Below are positions 31,881 to 34,486 of a stretch of 34,486 bases of DNA, piece by piece; the first letter of the stretch is position 1, and every line of letters starts with the position of its first letter. The notes below the pieces were generated by a model. The model ran no database searches. It was not told the DNA's origin and saw only the letters and a program-made list of their open reading frames with translations. Source of the stretch: an uncultured bacterium (GTDB lineage: Bacteria; Verrucomicrobiota; Kiritimatiellia; RFP12; UBA1067); assembly GCA_902776615.1 (NCBI GenBank), contig CACYQU010000021.1, positions 1-34,486 on the forward strand. Direction: 5' to 3'. Made by a program: the position numbers and the translations under genes.

Positions 31881-32579
31881 TCAGCGCCCGCGCCCGAACC
31901 TCAGGCGCAGAGCTATTTTCACCGACTCGGCGGCGATTCCCGCCGTTATCTTGGAATATCCCGCCGCGCGGTCGGAGAACACTATCGGAATCTCCTTGAC
32001 GGTCAAGCCCGCCTTCCATGCGCGGTGGTTCATCTCAAGCTGGAACGAATACCCCGCGCTCGCCACGGTGGAGAAATCCACCGCCCTGAGGGCGGACGCG
32101 CGCCAGCACTTGAAACCGCCCGTCGGGTCTTTGAACGGCATGCCTGTCACGGCGCGTATGAACACTCCGCCCGCGCGGGATATGAGCCGTCTCTTGAAAG
32201 GCCAGCCGGGCGTTCCGCCGCCGGGAACATATCGCGAGCCTATCGCAAGATCGGCATCCTGCGCGACGAGGCGCATTACGTCCTTGGGATTGTGGCTGAA
32301 GTCGCAATCCATCTGCACAATCCTTTCCGCGCCCATCTCAAGAGCCTTTGCGAAGCCTGCCACATACGCGCGGCCAAGCCCCTCCTTGCGAAGTCTGTGC
32401 AGGCAGAAAAGGCGCGGACGGCTCTTCATCAGCCGCTCTATCTCTTCGCCCGTGCCGTCGGGCGAATTGTCGTCCACGAAAAGCAGTTCAAGCGAGGCGT
32501 CCTGGGCAAGCACCGCGTCGGCCATCGCCTCGACGTTCTCGCGCTCGTCGTAGGTGGGTATCACCACTACGGTCTTCAC
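31881..32579 (-). CDS. Polyprenol-phosphate sugar transferase (DPM1-like, GT2)
   Basis: The 232-aa protein is a GT2 enzyme of the dolichol-phosphate mannose synthase type, which moves a sugar from an NDP-sugar to polyprenyl phosphate at the cytoplasmic face. Motifs: PTYDERENV (8-16), VDDNSPDGT (35-43) and the DxD-type MDCDFSHNP (90-98), then AIGSRYVPGG and the DPTGGFKCW segment. It lacks the C-terminal membrane domain seen in longer relatives. The start is a GTG at 32579 overlapping the coaC stop as GTGA, with AGGAG upstream. Sugar and lipid length are not readable. Confidence 0.88.
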   Translation of the reverse strand: MKTVVVIPTYDERENVEAMADAVLAQDASLELLFVDDNSPDGTGEEIERLMKSRPRLFCLHRLRKEGLGRAYVAGFAKALEMGAERIVQMDCDFSHNPKDVMRLVAQDADLAIGSRYVPGGGTPGWPFKRRLISRAGGVFIRAVTGMPFKDPTGGFKCWRASALRAVDFSTVASAGYSFQLEMNHRAWKAGLTVKEIPIVFSDRAAGYSKITAGIAAESVKIALRLRFGRGR

Positions 32580-33100
32580 TTGAGCTCCTCGAAAATGTCC
32601 TTTGGCTCGGCCATGCGCCCCGCGCCAGCAGTGCCGCACGCGAGATCGCCCTCGCGCGGAGATATCACGAGAACGCCGCGCCTGCGGAGCGTTTCGACGT
32701 TCTCGACCGTAGCCGCGTTGAACCACATGCCCTCGTTCATGGCAGGGGCTACGGCGATCTGCGCTTTTGTCGCCAGCAGCGAAGATGCAAGGAGATTGTC
32801 GGCGATGCCATGCGCCATTTTGGCGATGGTGTTCGCGGTGGCGGGCGCCACCACCACGAGATCGGCGCTCTGCGCCAGCGATATGTGGCCGGGCTTCCAT
32901 TCGCGCGGAGGCTCGAACTGGTCTGTTGCAACCGGATTGCGCGAAAGCGTCTGGAATGTCAATGGCGCGACGAATTCGCACGCGGCCTGCGTCATGACCA
33001 CATGCACGTCATCGCCGTTCTTCACGAACAGCCTCACAAGTTCTGCCGCCTTGTATGCGGCGATCGAGCCTGTCACTCCCAAAAGTATGTTTCTGCCCAT
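32576..33100 (-). CDS. coaC: Stand-alone phosphopantothenoylcysteine decarboxylase (CoaC)
   Basis: The 174-aa FMN-dependent protein decarboxylates phosphopantothenoylcysteine. It equals only the N-terminal half of CoaBC. Catalytic features are present: His72 in GHISLAQSADL, the PATANTIAKMAHGIADNLL segment, the PxMNxxMW motif as PAMNEGMW (119-126) and Cys155 in ACGTAGAGRM. The synthetase half lies at 9153-9788. The start at 33100 has GGGAGG 4 nt upstream; an ATG at 33127 is less likely. It opens the coaC, sugar transferase, gmk, apbE operon and has a promoter with TTGCGC and GATAAT. Confidence 0.93.
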   Translation of the reverse strand: MGRNILLGVTGSIAAYKAAELVRLFVKNGDDVHVVMTQAACEFVAPLTFQTLSRNPVATDQFEPPREWKPGHISLAQSADLVVVAPATANTIAKMAHGIADNLLASSLLATKAQIAVAPAMNEGMWFNAATVENVETLRRRGVLVISPREGDLACGTAGAGRMAEPKDIFEELK

Positions 33101-33127
33101 TTTGCCTCCCGCTTCAATGCGGTGCAT

Positions 33128-33156
33128 ATTATCGCATATTCCGATTGCAGGCGCAA
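33128..33156 (-). promoter_or_regulatory. Promoter of the coaC operon
   Basis: Minus strand: TTGCGC (33151-33156), 17-nt spacer, GATAAT (33128-33133) preceded by TGC. The -35 box sits in the small dyad GCAGG-TTGCG-CCTGC. The AATATGCGATAAT string recurs before the RAYT gene at 34441. Confidence 0.55.
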
Positions 33157-33459
33157 CCTGCGCCGCTCATTTTCAGCCATATTCTGTCACCATCAATCAT
33201 CGCGCCAACAGCATGCCAAATTCCCGGCGCAGGGTGGCATGGCAGATTTGGTCTGACACATTACCAGAAGAGCGTGGCGTATCACTGGGAGAGCGTGGCG
33301 TCTCGCCCGCTCATATGGAAGATTAAAGCCTCCTTAGTCGCGGGCGGGACGCCCGCTCTCCCAGTGGGAGGCCTCTCAAGGAAAACCGGGGACAGGCACT
33401 AGTCGACTCGTTCGATAATCACTCTCTGCATCTACTTCCAACCCGCTTCACACCTTCTT
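33157..33459. other. Gene-free stretch with REP-like inverted repeats
   Basis: No gene is supported between the coaC promoter and the RAYT stop. It holds CCAAAT...ATTTGG arms around 33214-33250, a GGTCTGACAC motif (33250-33259), the long inverted repeat described next, and GGGGACAGGCAC (33388-33399), which is half of the GGGGACWGTCCCC palindrome. Confidence 0.6.
33283..33366. repeat. REP/MITE-like element with about 27-bp inverted arms
   Basis: The left arm (33283-33310) starts CACTGGGAGAGCG and ends CTCGCCCGC; the right arm (33340-33366) is its complement apart from one extra base and one or two mismatches. A 29-nt spacer (33311-33339) separates them. The right arm itself folds as GCGGGC-ggGAC-GCCCGC. 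The left arm overlaps a direct repeat AGAGCGTGGCGT that occurs twice (about 33270 and 33291). It lies 94 bp past the stop of the RAYT transposase gene. Confidence 0.75.
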
Positions 33460-34335
33460 TTATGCCGCCTTTCGTTCGATCTTCGCCGCCAGCAGGTGGC
33501 CATGCGACGAAAAGCCCTCGCCGCCCTTGATCCGTCTCGGCCGCGCAGTGCGCGACTTCACCCTGTCCGCGAGCAGCCCCAACGATTCCGCAACGAATTC
33601 GCTGCTTCCGAATATCTTTCCGCACGATATCTGCGGCGCACGCTTCATCAGCCACCCTTCGGAACGGGGACTGTCCCCGAATCCCGCGACTGCGGCAAGT
33701 CTCTCGCGGCAGCGCTGCGCGAAGGCGTTTCCGCGCTCCGCCGCGCCGGTCGTGCACCATTCATAACCGCTGGAGCTCGTCGAAAGCCCCGCCCGGACGG
33801 GATTCAGCTCGACATAGGCCGTGCATATCCTCAGATACTCCGCTTCGCCGATCAGCGTGCTTTTGAAGCGTCCTTCCCACAGGTTTCCGCACCACGGCCG
33901 CCTCCGGCGGAATATGCGGCCGAACGTCTCCTTGAAGGTCTTTCCGAACTGGCTGAGGTCGTACATCCGCGAGCGCATGCGATCGAGGATGATGTCAACC
34001 GAGTGACTGTCCCCGCGTTCTCGCATATGGGCGAGGCGCGACTCCAGTTCGTCGGCCTTCACCTTCCCGACCAGCACAGCGTATCGCCGCAGTACTTCTT
34101 CCTCCGGCACCGGCTCTTCGGGGCTCGGTATCCTCACGACAAGGTGAAAGTGGTTGTCCATCAGCGCGAAGCTGAGAACCTCCACCCCGCTGAACTCCGC
34201 GCTGCGCTCCAGGGCGCGGAGCATGTCGCGCTTCACTCCGGCGTCCGCGAGCAACATCTGCCGTCCGGCGGTTCTCGACATGATGTGGTAGATCGCGTCG
34301 CGTCCCGCGAGTTTGATTCGTCTTGTTCTTGCCAT
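33460..34335 (-). CDS. REP-associated tyrosine transposase (RAYT, Y1/IS200-like)
   Basis: The 291-aa protein has a Y1 transposase domain: RDAIYHIMSR near residues 12-21, the HUH motif NHFHLVV (His62, His64), then LWEGRFKST and the RAYT hallmark YVELNPVRAG (174-183). Related proteins usually have WYNRR before GxLWE; here the stretch reads GRIFRRRRPWCGNLWE, with Phe142 where I expect the catalytic Tyr, so activity is doubtful. The gene itself contains GGGGACAGTCCCC, read as GDSP (220-223), and a second, degenerate copy. The start at 34335 has AAAGGA upstream; an ATG at 34353 is also possible. RAYTs are single-copy and mobilise REP palindromes. Confidence 0.85.
   Translation of the reverse strand: MARTRRIKLAGRDAIYHIMSRTAGRQMLLADAGVKRDMLRALERSAEFSGVEVLSFALMDNHFHLVVRIPSPEEPVPEEEVLRRYAVLVGKVKADELESRLAHMRERGDSHSVDIILDRMRSRMYDLSQFGKTFKETFGRIFRRRRPWCGNLWEGRFKSTLIGEAEYLRICTAYVELNPVRAGLSTSSSGYEWCTTGAAERGNAFAQRCRERLAAVAGFGDSPRSEGWLMKRAPQISCGKIFGSSEFVAESLGLLADRVKSRTARPRRIKGGEGFSSHGHLLAAKIERKAA
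33666..33678. repeat. GGGGACTGTCCCC palindrome inside the RAYT gene
   Basis: Exact copy of the palindrome at 290-302. It is in frame and encodes GDSP on the minus strand. A degenerate copy (AGTGACTGTCCCC) is at 34002-34014 and encodes GDS. Confidence 0.6.
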
Positions 34336-34378
34336 CTTTCCGGTTCCTTTCATGATTCCGCGCTGGAGACATCGCCGA

Positions 34379-34399
34379 GGGCGGACGGGATGTCCGCCC
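34379..34399. repeat. GC-rich hairpin in the RAYT leader
   Basis: GGGCGGAC and GTCCGCCC form a perfect 8-bp stem with loop GGGAT. It resembles the GCGGGC-GGGAC-GCCCGC hairpin at 33340 on the other side of the gene, so the transposase is flanked by related hairpins. Confidence 0.55.
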
Positions 34400-34440
34400 G
34401 CTTGGACTGCGGCGCATGCCTTCCCCGCGGGAACACAACC

Positions 34441-34449
34441 ATTATCGCA
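34441..34449 (-). promoter_or_regulatory. Possible RAYT promoter
   Basis: Minus-strand TGCGATAAT, about 90-105 nt before the start. It shares the 13-base AATATGCGATAAT string with the coaC promoter but no clear -35 box is seen. Confidence 0.35.
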
Positions 34450-34462
34450 TATTTTCCGGAAA

Positions 34463-34486
34463 CGAATGTTACGCGAATGTTACGCG
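34463..34486. repeat. 11-bp tandem repeat running into the window edge
   Basis: CGAATGTTACG occurs at 34463-34473 and again at 34474-34484, and the last two bases start a possible third copy cut by the window end. Confidence 0.6.

Overview
The window is bacterial chromosome with a high G+C content and tightly packed genes, mostly on the minus strand. It looks like a member of the PVC group, with an anaerobic, gut-type Kiritimatiellota- or Lentisphaerae-like bacterium as the best guess. That guess is an inference at low to moderate confidence. It rests on pyrophosphate-dependent phosphofructokinase, an anaerobe-type electron-transfer flavoprotein, a GH3 enzyme with inverted domain order, a REP-associated transposase with GGGGACTGTCCCC-type palindromes, and lipid A and glycosyltransferase genes. 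No 16S rRNA is present to settle it.

Layout. Positions 1-1064 hold no intact protein gene. They contain hairpins, a five-copy 22-bp tandem repeat, the C-terminal remnant of an integrase-core transposase, an intact tRNA-Asp and an orphan 3' third of a second tRNA. Positions 1065-4964 (minus) are a four-gene operon with 4-bp overlaps: HD protein, LpxL-like acyltransferase, CgeB-like glycosyltransferase, GT4 glycosyltransferase. Positions 4984-7774 (minus) carry an FtsB-like protein, a membrane metalloprotease-like protein, Lgt and the DNA polymerase III delta subunit. A plus-strand 5-formyltetrahydrofolate cyclo-ligase follows at 7918-8484. Positions 8500-15530 (minus) carry etfB, etfA, purL, a stand-alone CoaB and an alpha/beta hydrolase.

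Positions 15568-21527 (minus) carry ribH, PPi-phosphofructokinase, a degenerate HAD protein, MazG, a small secreted protein and a secreted GH3. A lactate permease and a Gly/His-rich secreted protein follow (21693-23661), then fabH on the plus strand. Positions 24842-26435 carry a sugar nucleotidyltransferase and ComF. Positions 26502-29383 carry a 651-aa protein of unknown function overlapping an orphan OppB-type permease. After that come an endonuclease/exonuclease/phosphatase lipoprotein and a CoaC, polyprenol-phosphate sugar transferase, guanylate kinase, ApbE operon. The right end holds REP-like inverted repeats and a RAYT transposase.

Most genes are housekeeping: coenzyme A, purine, riboflavin, folate, fatty acid, envelope and glycolytic functions. 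The points of most interest are as follows. At least six genes have a TATAAT box only 6-9 nt before the start codon and no Shine-Dalgarno, which suggests leaderless mRNAs. CoaB and CoaC are separate genes about 23 kb apart. A 14-bp hairpin buries the ribosome binding site of the lactate permease. A 22-bp hairpin array keeps its arms while its loops drift. The RAYT gene is flanked by, and contains, its presumed palindromic motifs. The 651-aa protein has a faint kinase-like motif. All calls come from reading the sequence; no database search was run.
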